A stretch of DNA of 64,000 nucleotides from Cristatella mucedo (lineage: Eukaryota; Bryozoa; Phylactolaemata; Cristatellidae): contig WPIO01000011.1 in the NCBI GenBank assembly GCA_009760855.2, positions 4,268,501-4,332,500 of the forward strand. The letters are read 5' to 3'. Of this stretch, positions 1 through 22,000 are shown piece by piece; positions within the stretch are counted from its first letter, which is position 1, and each line of letters begins with the position of its first letter. Both the position numbers and the translations under genes were made by a program. Below the pieces are notes generated by a model. It saw only the letters and a program-made list of their open reading frames with translations, was not told the origin of the DNA and ran no database searches.

Positions 1-479
1 TTGAATTGATTGTTACAAAACGATTGCTTTAAAAGCAACTTCCAGGCCTGAAATACTCTAGAAATCAAAGATTCTTCGGCGTCAGCATTCGGCCAGTGCC
101 TGCTTTAGGTCCAAGTGAACTCAGCTGCCAATTGGTGGCCAGGCAGCCTAGCAGCCAATGCCAGAAATCCACCTTGTGGGTATCAGGCATATGGGGCCGA
201 CAAATATGTTACTACTTGTAGCCTACGTTCAATAGCATTAGTTCAGATTTACAAAGTAAAATAGCTTGTAAAGGTACGAATAGCGAGAAAATAATCTTAA
301 CAGCTTTGGCAATAGGCTGGGCATTGGTGGATAGAAATTGGCGAGCTAATCGGAGGTTTGTAAGGTACAACTGCAGGACTGCGTGCCTCTAAAGACTTTT
401 CCCGATCTAGATGAAACACTTGGAAGCTCTATGCAAACAAGCACAATGCAATAGTATTGATGAGCGAAACTCTGTAACT
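1..479. other. Unassigned intergenic sequence
   Basis: I see no coding potential, structured RNA or recognisable repeat here. It precedes a LINE-B fragment. Confidence 0.4.
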
Positions 480-985
480 AGGCTAATCTTTCGTGAAAGT
501 TACAGAAGCCACATTACTCGACCTCTAGCCCACCTCTGCACCGGCCTTTGCGGCTCATCTTTAAGCAACGCATCGACATCGAGGCTAGGTCTTTTCGTTC
601 TCTTGCTGACTAGGGCTTACGGTTTCAAGTCCTGCATGGACAATAAATTAGCATTCCTCCGCTTAAAGACCGTTGGCGACAGACGCCTTTGCTCTGCCGG
701 TCCTAGATTCTTACGCAAGTACATCTACTCTCCTGCTGCCGACTATGGCACATTCTCTCCAGCCGTCCTGAGCTGCTATTTCCATGCTACTCACTACCTC
801 AACTGCCCTCCTGACTCGGCTGTGCTTCTAACTTTCTCTTTATTGCGTGAGATGAATTCTTTTGGCTATAGAATGCGTACCGAAAGCCTCTTGGGCTTTG
901 AGTGCGAAATACAAAACTCTCCTGCATATAACACCCACATAGTCTGTATGGCTTTGTATAGTTACAGACTGAGATTAATTACCCA
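480..985 (+). mobile_element. LINE-B 3' fragment (L2/CR1-type)
   Basis: This matches the 3' end of the LINE-B copy at 58500-58930. Both encode the C-terminal stretch around MDNKL/FLRLKTVGDR, followed by the conserved 3' non-coding segment on stopping amino-acid transfer at TLLA-like tails. The fragment is 5'-truncated and diverged, and its (ACATT)n tail is not preserved. The open frame across it is therefore retroelement sequence, not a host gene. Confidence 0.75.
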
Positions 986-2898
986 TCTGATTTATTTCCT
1001 TATCAGACTTGCAAACATACCGCCAGCTTTTTCTCTACTCAAGTTATTCTGGTGGCCTTCTAACAGAACTCATATCGTCTGAGACCGCGCCGTCAGTTTC
1101 CATAGCTCCTAAAATCTGGAATTCACGAGCAACCGACATTATCACATCTCCTTACTTTATATTTAAAAAGAGGATAAAAACTCACATGTCCCTCAACGCA
1201 TGTGACCAGTAGGTTTAAATTGTCTTTAGTAACTCATGCCTGTGAAATTGGTGCCTGATATAGCTCCAAAAAATAAATGGGTATGCTGTGGCGACGCTTT
1301 GATTATAATGGGCGTGAAAAGAGCTGCAATTAATATGCTTTGCTCTTTCTGATTGTGTCTGACTAGTGCCAACAGTATTTACATAGCTAATAGGTCATTA
1401 GAAAGTTAGATATAAAATGCGCTACAAGAACGTCAGCCTACTGTCGGCGTCTGCGTTAGCAATTATAATAATTTCAAGTGGCCGTTATGTAGGATGGCAA
1501 TTGCTTGAATGGTGAATTTATTGATGCTGGGGTGTTTTGAACTGATTAAAAAGCAGTCATTTATTGACTGCAGGTTACAGTTGCAATGCTTCCTGAAAGA
1601 CGGTGTTGTGTTTGGTACTTAATCGTCTTAATGGAAAAGAAGCAAGAGACGCGCCTGCTTCTCACTGCTCCATTTGATGCGGAGTCCGTGTGAATTGTCT
1701 GGAAAGTGATGTACTTATAAGAGGACTCTATTTATATATCATTACTATTATAGCTGCTATTACTATTACTACTCTCTTGTAGGCGATAAAACACATGCTC
1801 TTTGGCTTTGCGTTTGGCGCGAGGAATACCCACGCCCAAAATATTAAACTCTTTCATCATTAACGTTATAGTTAACTTCCTTTGTGCTACTTATGTTAGC
1901 GCTTTTTTCAGGGAAAAAACTACAATTAGCATAAGAAAATAACCCTTAGAGCGAAACACGTTATTTTAGGTATATCGAAGCAAATGCTTCCTCATCTGAA
2001 AAAGCCCCCTTTAATTAGACCTCGCTCCTTTGCAAAAGCACATTCAATCCTTGGGGCCCGGAGCCACATCTTTGAAAATATTTTTATTGTGTCTGCCGTG
2101 TTTGATTACCTATTGACCTTGTGTAGAACCCGAGATAATTCAGTTTGCCTGCCGTGGTCGAAAGTTGTAAGTGCCTATTTTTAACCTTACCGGTGGATGA
2201 ACTTGAACTTACTACCCACATAACATGCTGGTTCTAAAAAGAAATATTTTAGTATTCTAGCAGAGATATTTAGAGTCAGATGGAGATGAATTAATAGTGA
2301 AAAAATAAAAGCGAGACGAGGGCGTCTTGTTAAATGTCTATGCAAGCAGCTCCATCTGCAGATGCCAGCAGCTGAACACGTGATGTGAGATGAACGTGAG
2401 TAGGTATTTACTCGGCCAAAAATCTCTTAAGCAAACAGCGCGCAGCTTCAAGTGCTTGCCTATGGAACCGCTTGAGCAGGCTTTTCTCTGTCCCAAACCG
2501 AGATTACTGAAGTGCTATTACGTTAGGGTACCACCGGACTACTAACTTACTTGGTGGCCATTTCTGACCTGCTTTGGACCCAGTGATCAGCATCACCTTA
2601 GCCCATATTAAAAGTAAGCGGAATGATTGGCCTTAGCGCATTCGCTGATTTGAACCGCGCTTCAGCTGCAGCGCCGACTGTTACCTGCCTTAAAGTCAGC
2701 TTCAGGTGAGAATCTTCCACTGAGTCAATCAGGTGTGGCCAGTCGGTGGGCGAAGCTGGACATAAGAAGTTGTCGTGCTTGGTTAAACGTGGGCTATAAC
2801 CACGCTTTGTGAAGATTTTTGAGTTTTTTAAAGGCATTTACTGCTTTTACAGGTGAGCTACGCCTACAGCAAGTCTTTCGTGCTCGGACGCTTTCGAC
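986..2898. other. Intergenic sequence upstream of P450-1
   Basis: No gene or clear repeat is visible. The 60 bases before the P450-1 start contain a possible splice acceptor (CTGCTTTTACAG at about 2840-2851), so a non-coding first exon further upstream is possible. I could not place a core promoter with confidence. Confidence 0.4.
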
Positions 2899-11113
<8,215 letters not shown>

Positions 11114-14100
11114 AGCATGTAAAGGTACGATAAGTACCCTTGAGAAAGAAAACTTCAATAGTCTGCATGCCTGCTTTCAAACGGCCTTTCTTAGTAAACG
11201 CGCCGACGACAGTATGGTGCGGACTGTATGAGCCTTCACCTCTCCTAGCCTTTCAATGTCGGCTTTGGAGATCAGCACGTTCGCCTACGAATATTAAAGT
11301 CAATACGGTGGGCGTCAACGAGACCGAAACAGAGCCGTGACTTTTCGAGAATGCAAATAATTTTCCAATGAATCTGGCTAAGTTTGCAGAGTTCTTCCCG
11401 CACGTTGGCATTATTATTATTTCATGGATATTGCAAATATATAACGGGTCAATGTGTTATTCGTTACTTTGTAAGCGCTGTTATAAATGAACTGTAGCCA
11501 CTCCTACACAGAACCCAATCGCCAAAAATGCAGCTCTGTTGAAGATGCTATTCTTTTCATGCGTGTGGATGATACTGGTAGAGTTGGCACCTCGAAGAGA
11601 CTAGCGTTTCTCACATGCTACCGCAATACACGACAGTATGCCGACGGCAACCGAGCACGGTAGCAATCAAGAGAACCCAAACCTTATTACGACAACGCAG
11701 TGTCAATAATGTGGAAATGTGTATCCCATAGGCACAGAGAGGTGCGTTCATAAAGCACCAGCCGTGGGGTCCAATTCACTTTGAAGCCGCAAGTAAAAAA
11801 GACTTAAATTTGGTTCAATCCATAGGCTATCACACGCTCTTTTCCAATAATTCTAATTCAGGAACCGCTAAAAATCTTTAGCACTGCAATAATCCAATCG
11901 TTTCGACGTCGAACCCGGCGTTCGCAGCCCATCAGCTTAAATTTATGTCGCCATTGGCATGGATAGTAACAGAATTCCTAACACACCCGTCCAGGGTAGA
12001 TCTAGAAATTGTGGTGTCGCCGTCTTGTCTGGCTCTAATAAAAGCTGTCGTCGCGGAATTTCAAGACGCTTTCTTTGCAGCCCTTCCTACGGCTTAGCTT
12101 CCTTTCCTTCGTCTACGTCATCGGATATCCGTCGCGGTATCGAGCTGGGCTTCCATTCGTCATCTGAATCATGGCTTTTCAGACGTTCATAAAATACACA
12201 CTCGGCAAGGAGGGATACAAGTAAGAATATTTAGGTAAGGCCCTGTCATAGTAGATTATGATAATAAATTCAATGATATTATACGTGCATTTCCGCCTGA
12301 GAGAGTTAAATATCTTTGTAAGCACTTAGCATATGCTGAAAAGGAATCATGTCAATTGTCTATAGATTAAATGCACAGTTTCAGCATGCATAAGCATATA
12401 TACAGGGCAATTTTTCACATGGACCCAGAAAGTGCTGTGAGGAACAGGTACGTTTTAGCATCTTTCTAGGCCTTATAAGGTGACAGGTGACACGGGGACA
12501 TCAGTCACAAATGAGTTCCGTGCTTTAAGAGCACAAGAACTAAAGGCGTGGTCTCTTAAGGATTTGGGTTTGATTAGAGGCACAGCTAAGCATAAGTAAA
12601 GTGCCTAGAAAGTGATTAAGTTCTCTGGGGGTGCTTCACAAGCTTATTATTACTAGTAGTGTTGTCATTATTCTACAGCGGATTGTGTCTGGGGAGCGGC
12701 ACCCGGATTGACTGACGAGATATTACTCAAGGTTCCTAAATTATAAAGATTAGGAAACCTGTATATCATGATCTGTAGTTTTGTGGGATGATAAGCTAGA
12801 ATCATGTCATAATCAGACCGGGTTGCTTTTGGGTCTTAATTGTTTATTTTTATTTTTAGACTTTCAAGAGATTCGTGAGCTCTGGCTGATACAAGTCACC
12901 CTCAGTCCTCTGGGGTTGACGAATAGACCTTTCTACGCTAAAGATTTGGACTTGATACTTTAAGATCGAAGCGCCTCTCTTTATTTATACCATATTCAAT
13001 TACATCGGCATTCTAGCAAGTATTTGTCGCGCACCTACGAGACGTTTGCTATGCTTCAAGGCCCAATCATAGGCTGCATATTTTGCTCGCATGTTCAGCG
13101 GTGAATTCCGCTGGATTTTACCCATCGTACTCGGAAGTCTTTGTAACAGAATAACAGACAGTGACTGAATTTGTAAGATGATACCAGGAAAAAGTCACCG
13201 TCACAATATTTTGTTTAGCGGTGCGTAGAGATTTGCTCCTCCTTGTGAAGCGGTTGGGCCTGTGCCCTTAGCTGGGCGGCCGGCACGTTATGATTGACTG
13301 CCTCAAAGGTCAAAGTTCTGCTCTCGCCTTAATGGTGGATTCAGGCCCTCACTTGTTGCCTGCTCCAGCTCGAGCCTTAAGGACAAAGGTCAGAATGCCT
13401 AGTGGACGAGACTGGCAGTTTCCTCGAACTCCGGCGGCTGTTCTTTACTGCTCGCTTTAAATTTTACACAAGCTTGAGAGATCACTTGAGTTTAACAGCA
13501 TTGAACAAGCAGATGGTAGTTTAATGCCGAGCCACTCCACTAGGAATTGATTTTAGCTCGCACGTACCTTTAAACGTTGAAAGTTGGAAGCTAACGAGCT
13601 GCTGCTAACTGACCTGTGAAGCACCGTAATTGTCGCACCCTCTGCCGGAAAATACACTGCGTAAAGAAGTAGGCAGCAATGGGTCGTTTGCTTTCGCCTT
13701 CTCCTTGTGTCAGTTTTTGATGCTGTACTTTTTATTGTTTTTGATTACGTGTTTATTGTGTTATTGCGAATCATAGTGGCTACCTGCTTAGGTGTTTAGA
13801 GTACAGCTAAAAGGAGAGTTCTCGCATGTTTGTGTGTGACCTCACGTCGACATTGTTGCAATTACCTGTATTCATTACTTCCGAGCCCGGGTCTCTTACC
13901 CTACCACCTGCAAACAATTCGAGCTGAGCTCGGCAGCTCTGTCGTCGTCGGCAGCACTGCTCCGCCGCCTCTCGCTCATCGCGTCTGTCTGAGCTTCGCT
14001 CGCTCGTTATCAAGCATAGGGTCCGTTTATGTATATGTATATAGGGTAGGGTTTGGTCAAGGTCGGGTTCCGTCACTGTTTTTCTCTCTCCCTTCCTCCC

Positions 14101-14169
14101 TCATATTCTGGTCTTGATAAAGTTTCAGCTATCTCGTGCGATATCTCTGGAGTTACACGCGTTCCGTAT
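11114..14169. other. Region downstream of P450-1, mostly unassigned
   Basis: I see one LINE-A 3' tail fragment (12595-12655, + strand). A GC-rich stretch near 13860-14130 resembles no feature I can name. No coding gene is recognised. Confidence 0.4.
12595..12655 (+). mobile_element. LINE-A 3' tail fragment
   Basis: Matches the LINE-A tail: AAAGTGCCTAGAAAGTGATT, then TTCTCTGGGGGTGCTT and a degenerate ATT tail. Confidence 0.7.
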
Positions 14170-14173
14170 TTAA

Positions 14174-14426
14174 TTGCCAAACGAATCTCCGCTAACTTGA
14201 ACGTTTGAAAAGCTATTGGCTCAGACGTCACTGAAGCGCACCTCCACGCTATAACGGCTATCGGCTATGAAAGGGAGAGAAGACAGCTGCAACTACAAAC
14301 GTGACGAAGGCGCTTGAAAATGTTTATTAGAAATGTATTTCGGCTCATGGTGAGTTTCAAAAGCCAAAACCACGAACCCACAACTTTGGTGAATCGAGGA
14401 ATGGTTAGTGCAGGTTGCGAGTCGAC
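14174..14426 (+). repeat. Left terminal inverted repeat of the TTAA element
   Basis: Inverted counterpart of 16137-16389, ending at the internal GTCGAC. The near identity implies a recent insertion or gene conversion between the arms. Confidence 0.88.
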
Positions 14427-14529
14427 GGCTGCATTAAGCGAAATGCTTTGGTGAAGCTCAAACTTTGTAGTCTTAAAAAGGAAGGCAACCCCGCGCTCGG
14501 AGCTTTTATTACTTGACCCACGTTGAAGT

Positions 14530-15170
14530 TGGTCCGTGAAGCATTTGCGACATTTCATCTCGACTTCAGTAACTCATTGCTTTTAATTCGACAGGCTTTT
14601 GCAAAAAGTGGTTTTCAGTTGGTGCAAAACTAATCAGCCAGACTTTTTTCAACGCGACCGTCGTAGCGGCCACATTACCTTTCTCAACGATCTGCACTGG
14701 CTCCCTATCAACCAGTGTATTAACTTAAATGTGTTTTGCCAGTATCTCTTAGGTCCTTTCATTGTCTTACTGCAGTTTTCTATCGGAGCTACATACAATT
14801 GGCATCTTATCACTCGCTCTCACGACTCGGGTGGTATAGTTTTACCTTTAACCAACCATGCAAGTCCTTCGGAGGCAGTATTTTTTGTTCGTATTCCCCC
14901 AAAGCATGGAACCTACTCCCGACTGACGTCACGTTATCCTCTGACTTGACGACATTTATAAAAGAAGCTAAACATGCACCCATTCAAAACAGCAGTTGGC
15001 TGGTCCACGTGAATTGTCCTTCGTTTAGTTCTCAGTTTTTAGGCCGTGCGTGTAATCACTGATCATATTGACATGCTTTCTTTTCAGCTCATTAAAATAG
15101 TTAAGATAGGGATCTAGCTTTCTGGGGGCGCTATGCAAATGTCGCACTAAAATAATAACAACATTGATGA
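14530..15170 (+). mobile_element. Diverged LINE-A 3' fragment inside the TTAA element
   Basis: Shows degraded LINE-A ORF2 C-terminal sequence (landmarks TTGGTGCAAAACT and CTGCACTGGCTCCCTATCA) and ends with CTTTCTGGGGGCGCTATGCAAATG. It is much older than the copy at 9770-10668. Confidence 0.7.
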
Positions 15171-15260
15171 ATTATTGGTATAGAGAACTAGACCTCTTTC
15201 TGGGCACCATGCATGCGCTGCAAGGGAAGCACGCCAATGGGTTTGTTATTACAGGCATAC
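15171..15260 (-). mobile_element. LINE-A 3' tail fragment, reverse orientation
   Basis: The stretch GAGAACTAGACCTCTTTCTG followed by a CTGCAAGGGAAGCA segment matches the reverse complement of the LINE-A tail. It lies tail to tail with the preceding fragment. Confidence 0.55.
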
Positions 15261-16136
15261 CATTTCAGCAGACAAAATTACGCAAAGGATTCTTGGGTGT
15301 GCTTAACACACTTAGGCCCTAGCCTCTTTCTGGAGAAGTCTTCGCCGGAGACTTCCCCAGCGGGCCCGTTTACGACGTACGTACTCTCCAGCGCTAGGGC
15401 CGGCCAGTACGGCCATTAACCTCAGTGCGAGTGTTTTTGACTTTCAATAAACGGCCATTTTTCCGCTCGCTCAGCGTCCTTGCGAGTGAACCTGCTTTTG
15501 CACTAAAATGCAATAAAAACAATGCACGGGGACGGAGCAAGTACTTTTAGCGGTGCTGGCCAAAAATGAGACTGACAGATGCGATCGACGGCACTCCTGT
15601 TTAAGAGATACAGGTGTGGCTTTGGTAACCGTGCGTTCGGTGTAATAAGGCAAATGAAAAGAGGGGAAAATGAGATGTGGGCGATCTGAAACTCGTTTAG
15701 CTGCTTGGATATTGCGAAAAGCTGTGCTACTTGACACAAACTGCGGTCGACACCCCGCCGGCTGAGTTTTTGTCAGTTGTACTTTATTGCAACCCTGTGG
15801 TGGATAGGACTGCACGAGCTTTCGGTTACGAATTAGGCTGCTTGTGAAAACTTGAGACTCACTTATTGTTTCCGGGGTCAGTAAGAGAGCGGTAAGACAT
15901 TAGTGGCGAATTCCGCCGACGTGGCTGTGGACAGACTTGGAGGAGGCCTGACCAGCAGAAGAACTTGGTCAGTGCTGTTGTGAGAGATTTGTGTAAGCCA
16001 GCTACCTTACAAGGCGTTTTATGTGGACGTTTTATTAATGGATTACGAACCTGCTAGAAATGGATTGATGAACAGAGTTGGAGCCTTAACGTGAACAACT
16101 TCATTCTACTGCTGCTTAATGGCTCGCATAGGCATT

Positions 16137-16389
16137 GTCGACTCGCAACCTGCACTAACCATTCCTCGATTCACCAAAGTTGTGGGCTCGTGGTTTTGGC
16201 TTTTGAAACTCACCATGAGCCGAAATACATTTCTAATAAACATTTTCAAGCGCCTTCGTCACGTTTGTAGTTGCAGCTGTCTTCTCTCCCTTTCATAGCC
16301 GATAGCCGTTATAGCGTGGAGGTGCGCTTCAGTGACGTCTGAGCCAATAGCTTTTCAAACGTTCAAGTTAGCGGAGATTCGTTTGGCAA
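16137..16389 (-). repeat. Right terminal inverted repeat of the TTAA element
   Basis: Inverted copy of 14174-14426, ending GGCAA directly before TTAA. Confidence 0.88.
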
Positions 16390-16599
16390 TTAATTATTTG
16401 CGTATTTACAGTATTTAAGTACAGTGGCATTTTAGTACATAGTGCAGGTTTGTGGTCTAAGGACATTAGGAAAGATTTTTCTACGGCGCTGCAGTAATTG
16501 TGTCTATGCACAGCAGTATCGTGCAACCTTCGTAATGCTCAAAGTGCTAAATCATTCGAGAAGCCTTGAAAAGTCGTTTACTCGTCAGTAAACGGTATT

Positions 16600-17130
16600 A
16601 CCTGAATGTCAGCCCGCATAAAACATAAACGACGAATCACATTAACCCATTAAATGATGCGATAAAAACTCGTTTTTTAGTTTCTTTTTTAATGTGGTCA
16701 AGACCGGAGATATTGTGACTCAAGTCGGAAGTGATTTCCAGGCTTTGGGAGAATACGAACTGAAGTCCCGGTCTCCAAAGGATTTGAGATTTGTACGAGG
16801 TATAGGTAAACGGTTAGATTCCGAAAAGCAGGTGGTACGATGCTTAGCCTGTTTGGGATGTAGATTCGATAGGTAGGCCGGAGCCAAAGAATGAAAGGAC
16901 TTTAAAGTGTGTGACAAAACCTTGAAGTAGATGCGTTGCTGGACTGGGAGCCAGTGCAGGTCGGTGAAAAGTGGTGTAATGTGGCAACTGCGACGCTCAC
17001 GATAGACAAGCCTAGCTGCAAAGTTTTGAACCAGCTGTAAGCGCCTGGGTGCACAGGCCGGTAGACTAGCAATACATTCCTCAATCCATTTAAAATAGAA
17101 ATCCTCGTTTAAGCTCTTGCAATTTTCACT
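16600..17130 (-). mobile_element. LINE-A 3' fragment
   Basis: Reverse-strand translation gives degraded LINE-A C-terminal sequence (CRERRSCHITPL and DLHWLPVQQRI). It lacks the tail. Confidence 0.82.
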
Positions 17131-17394
17131 CACTAATATAGTCACAAGCAATGAGTCTCGCACAATACGATTGCTCACGATCCTCAGCAATTATCCCACA
17201 CATCCGACATCAAATGTTAACGAGATCTAGCGGGACTCACTTTCGGATAGAACTAGGCTGCAAACACAACCCTCATAACAGTCTCAGCCGACGCGCGAAT
17301 GATACCGGTGAAGCCCTGGACCTTGGAATCGGGCAAACGACTTCTGAAAAAAAGTTGAGCCGATATAGCAGCCTCATTAATATAGCGACAGAAG

Positions 17395-17530
17395 GGCCCA
17401 GGTGACTATCACCCCCGCTTGCAGTGGACAATAAAGGATCTCCCAACGCAGGACTCGAACCCGCGACCTGGATTGTGAAGAGCGAGCACCCTGCCTCCTT
17501 GGCTAAGACCCGCGTTCTGTAGGGTGCTAT
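17395..17530 (-). mobile_element. SINE-B, tRNA-derived
   Basis: On the minus strand a tRNA-like head carries a B-box-like GGTTCGAGTCC equivalent (plus strand GGACTCGAACCC). The body AGTGG..CGCAGGA matches the copies at 37808-37982 and 53990-54160. Confidence 0.6.
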
Positions 17531-19099
17531 GTGCGCATGCAATTAACCACCAATGCTCGCGCAGGTACCCCGACAGAGGCGGAACACGGCAGCAAAGAAG
17601 AGCTCCCAAGTCTTTGAGATAACAATTCAATCTCCCTCACGTGAAGAAGTCTGTTTGACAGTGACGGCGGTTATAGGGATTCAACAGCGGCCATGACGTA
17701 CAGCAGCTCTGGTACGGCTCAAAGCTTGGTGCTCAAATTCAGCTCAACTGCTGGCGTACGAGCTCCAACCTTTTTTCCTGGCTTCGAGCTTTGATGCTGC
17801 CTGAGCCCTTGGTTTCAAGCCATTATAATTCAAGAAGTTCGAATTAGCGAATATCAGCCCAGATCTGGATGATTTAACATGCCGTCGTTTCATGAGGCCA
17901 GTGCTTGCGAGTGAAGTGACCCGTAAACCAGAATGGGGACCTTCAAATCGATTCAATTCAAATCTATTTGATGCTCGATGGGTTTCTTAGCGGTAACTTT
18001 CGCAGCTTCCGAGCGGCATGCATGAGCTGTTTACTTGAGAGCGAGATTAGTCTCGGCCAATAGCTTGGCCGGCACTGCGACTGAAAATAATGAAACGGCA
18101 GTGAGCTAAATCGACCAGATTATGACTGATATTTCTAGATCGTGGTTCTTGAATTATAATGGCAGGGAGCCGATTACGCGGCGTTAATCGATGGCGGATG
18201 CCGTGTAAAAGCCGACACCATACAATGGACAGCCTTTCCGGAGTTGACCTGGGCATTTGAGCTGATTTGAGCTCTATGCCACGGAGTCGCTGGTGTATGT
18301 CACGGCCGCTGTTGGACGCCTGTAACATTGTAACCAAGTTCTAGGGGCCAGAGGCTATTTCCCGCCAAACCCCGCCATACTCCGGCCACGCTGCCGCTCG
18401 CCATGCCACTGAGCTAGGATAAGACGAGCGGCCGTCAGGTTAAACCTCTTTATAATAACGCATGCGCCAACAACAACAGGGGAACTAAACAAGTCTACAG
18501 GTATGGTCCTAAACAAACTACACTATAGGGGCACAAGACGACGCAGCAAGCGCGAACAAACGTGTTAGTTGGTCAATCGGCTTCACACCGTCGCCGGCCT
18601 CCGTCCCACCAGTGCAGCTGTACACCGTACAAGACCCGGCTAGCTGAATATTCTGGGATAGACGGAGCAGACGTCTACAACAGTCGAGGGCTTCCGCCGA
18701 AAGACGCCAATACACGGGGGGACACGAACACGCTACACGGGGAACGCGGAATATACAAGTCTCAACAACGAGCGTGCTATCTAGCTCCGCTCAGGCCTTG
18801 GGTACTCGTCGCCTTGCGTGCGTGGCCGCATCGCCGGAGCACACCTGCAACCATCCAGGTGCATAACTCGGCGAGACCGGGAGCCTCGAACACCACGACT
18901 CACTCGGCCAACTTCTCCTACCCAAGAGCCCCGGTGACCTCGCGTCACTGCTCATCCGGCCATGCCGTAGGTCCGACTCCGGCCTAGCCGGCGACTCTTA
19001 CCATCATTATAGCCGTCCGTTCTTAGCAAACCGAACCTAGCCTGGGTACAACATTTCGCATTGCTGGCAAGTAGACTAATCTACGCTATGGATACGGAG
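17531..19099. other. GC-rich unassigned region
   Basis: Clearly richer in G+C than the P450 introns, with several fortuitous open frames. I recognise no domain. It may be part of the LTR element into which LINE-A inserted, but I could not find a matching second LTR to prove this. Confidence 0.35.
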
Positions 19100-22000
19100 T
19101 TGCTAGGTTAAGGTGTGTGCGCGCTCTTCGTCCCTGCCGCTGTCTGCGACTGTCGTCGTACCTGCGAGAGAGCATTGGCGCTGCTCCGATGAAGTCGTCG
19201 GCCGCGATTCCATGGCCCGGGGCTTCACCAGTAAGCGCCGCGCGCGTCAGCTGGGACTATCATCGCTACGAGTGCTGCGTTTGTGGCTTAGTTCTGTCCG
19301 AACGCGGAAACCGCACGCCGCATTGGTAATAACGCCATAATGCCGCGTAGGATCCGGTCTCGAATTATCTTCGGCCCCTCGAGGCTCCAGTAGTCGCCGC
19401 GCGTGTTGGCGAGACGAAGTAAATCCATATGAAGGAAATAGAAGTGCCCTACTCTTCTTGCTGCCCACGTTGGGAGAAGTTGGTATCTTCCTTGGTCCCG
19501 CTCCACCAAGAGGTGTAGCAAGCGGACAGTTTCACCTGCATGTCGCTTCGGGCTGCTGGGTCTCCCACGCCGGCGGCTGCATTAGCTACGCCGGCGGCTA
19601 GTAACCTACTTGTTAGTTATGGTCGTCAGCAGCTGCTATCGCTTCGTCATCGTATATCAAATGCATTCCTAGATATTAATGTTGTTGCTAAGATTCATGA
19701 ACTATGCATTAACAAAAGGAAAGCACCCCGTAGCCGCCGCGGTGGCCGGAACCGCCAGGTTAGACGCTGCTCGTTTGGTATTCCTAGCATTGTCTCGAAC
19801 CGCTTAGCACGCTCCCCCGCATGCGTCACTGTAAATCTCTCAAACTTAGTGGTCATCAGGCCTGTTGTAACCCAATCGGCCAGACTTAACGCTTGCCTTT
19901 GGAATCCTCGCTCAATGTGCAATAAACCTCTAGTAATAAACGACCTTATTTCTGAAAATGGTATCGACCTGCTCGCCCTAACTGAAACTTGGCTGAAATC
20001 GATAAACTGCCCGACAATTAAAGACGCTACTCCATCTGGTTTCACGTTCTTTCACACCCCTAGATCAATCAAAACTGGAGGTGGAGTTGCTATGATCGTG
20101 CGCTCGAAATTCAACTTCAAGCCATTTGCGGTACCCTCGAAGCAGTCTTTTGAATCAATTGTCCTGGTCTCACCCGAAAACAAGCTACCGATAGTGGCAG
20201 TAGTCTATCGCCCACCAGGTACCAAATCCTCCTTTATCTCAGATTTCTCCGATCTCATTTCGATTCTGTGTTCAAGAAATCGATCCTTCCTCGTTATGGG
20301 TGATTTCAACGTTCACTTTGATAACTTATCTGACGCTTTCAGCACCGAATTTCGTACATTGACAGACTCATTATCTCTTGTGACTCATGTGCATGGCCCT
20401 ACCCACATCAAGGGTCACACACTCGACCAAAATTTTCTCATATAACTGCACTTTGTCATCACCAGTTATCACCAAATCCTGCTTATCTGACCACATGCAG
20501 ATCTCATTCAATCTACAGTGTGTGCCCACATTCTCCTCTAAAATAACCTGTGAATCGCGAAACCTCAAGACCCTTGACATCGATGCTGTCCGTGCGAGCA
20601 TATCTGCTTCACCTTTGCTGCTCAGTCCTCCCTCCGATCTGTCATCACTGGTAGATTGCTACAACACGACACTAGCTGACACGCTCGACGAGTTTGCACC
20701 TTTGACAAAGCGCACTGTGCGCCCCCGCCCAGACGGCCTATGGTTTACCACAGACATTAAACTAGCCAAGTCTACTAAACGAAAGCTTGAAAAGGCATAC
20801 AAAAGATCCGGACTAACTGTCCATCGACAGGCATATGAAGACTACTGTAGGTCGTACCAATCGATCCTAGCAAAGGCTAAGTCTAGCTTCTATAGAAACA
20901 TTGTTGAATCACAGATGCACAATCCAAAAATGCTGATGTCGACAATAAACCATCTCCTCAACCGTTCCCAGGTTAGCTCGTTACCTGATGATCCTTGTGA
21001 TGATCTAGCCGATCGCTTCTCTCGATTCTTTGTGCAGAAGATAGACAAGATCAGGGAATCCATCCCTGCGATGACAACATTCCCACTAGAATGCTGTTCC
21101 TCGGTTCCTGGCTGCGCCTCAATGTCTGCATTTAAACAGGTCACTAGTGATGTAGTCCTAAAGCTCGTATCTCAATCAAAGAAGACAACAAGTCCACTGG
21201 ACCCTATTCCCACTGTCCTGCTCCTACGTTGCATTGATCTGCTGCTGCCATGCATAACCAACATCATTAATATGTCATTAGCCTCAGGTCAGGTCCCAGC
21301 ACCTTTCAAAAAAGCTGTAGTCAGGCCACTTCTCAAGAAAGCTACACTAGACCAAGAGAACTTAAGCAACTACCGCCCAGTCTCCCTTCTACCATTCCTA
21401 TCAAAGACACTGGAACGGGTCGTGGCAGACCAGCTGAACTCGTATATCGAAACCTCACACCTTGCTAGTAAGTTCCAGTCTGGCTTTAGAGCTAATCACT
21501 CCACAGAGTCAGCATTGCTTCGGGTATACAACGACCTACTTAGGAATGCAGACATGGGCAGAGTGTCTCTTCTTGTTTTGCTCGATCTTTCGGCAGCTTT
21601 TGATACCATCGATCACAAAGTACTTCTAGAGCACCTCTCATCTCGCCTGGGCATCACTGGCACTGCTCTGCAGTGGTTCAGGTCCTATCTCAGTGGGAGA
21701 CTCCAGAGTGTTGACGTGAATGGACAAAGATCATCTGAAGTACCTCTAAAATATGGAGTACCTCAGGGCTCTGTGCTAGGTCCGGTCCTTTTCACCGTTT
21801 ATACTCTCCCTCTCGCTGATGTGATTGCCAAGCACAATCTAGGCTTTCACTTCTATGCGGATGACACTCAGTTGTACCTTTGCTTTGATCCCTCCCAGCC
21901 TTCGAGCACCTCAAATTCTCTCAACTCACTTGCTGCATGCATTGATGACATCCGATCATGGATGGCAGCAAATTTTCTAAAACTAAACGATGATAAAACT

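Larger units (their letters stand above)
14174..16389. mobile_element. Non-autonomous DNA transposon with 253-bp TIRs and TTAA target duplication
   Basis: The left end (14174-14426) and right end (16137-16389) are inverted copies of 253 bp without indels and, by eye, one mismatch. Both outer ends start TTGCCAAACG and are flanked directly by TTAA (14170-14173 and 16390-16393), the target-site duplication typical of piggyBac-type transposition. No transposase is encoded in the 2.2 kb. The interior holds a diverged LINE-A copy and unassigned sequence. The TTAA superfamily call is inference: the terminal bases are not the usual piggyBac CCC, and TTAA could also be part of a longer palindrome. Confidence 0.75.
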
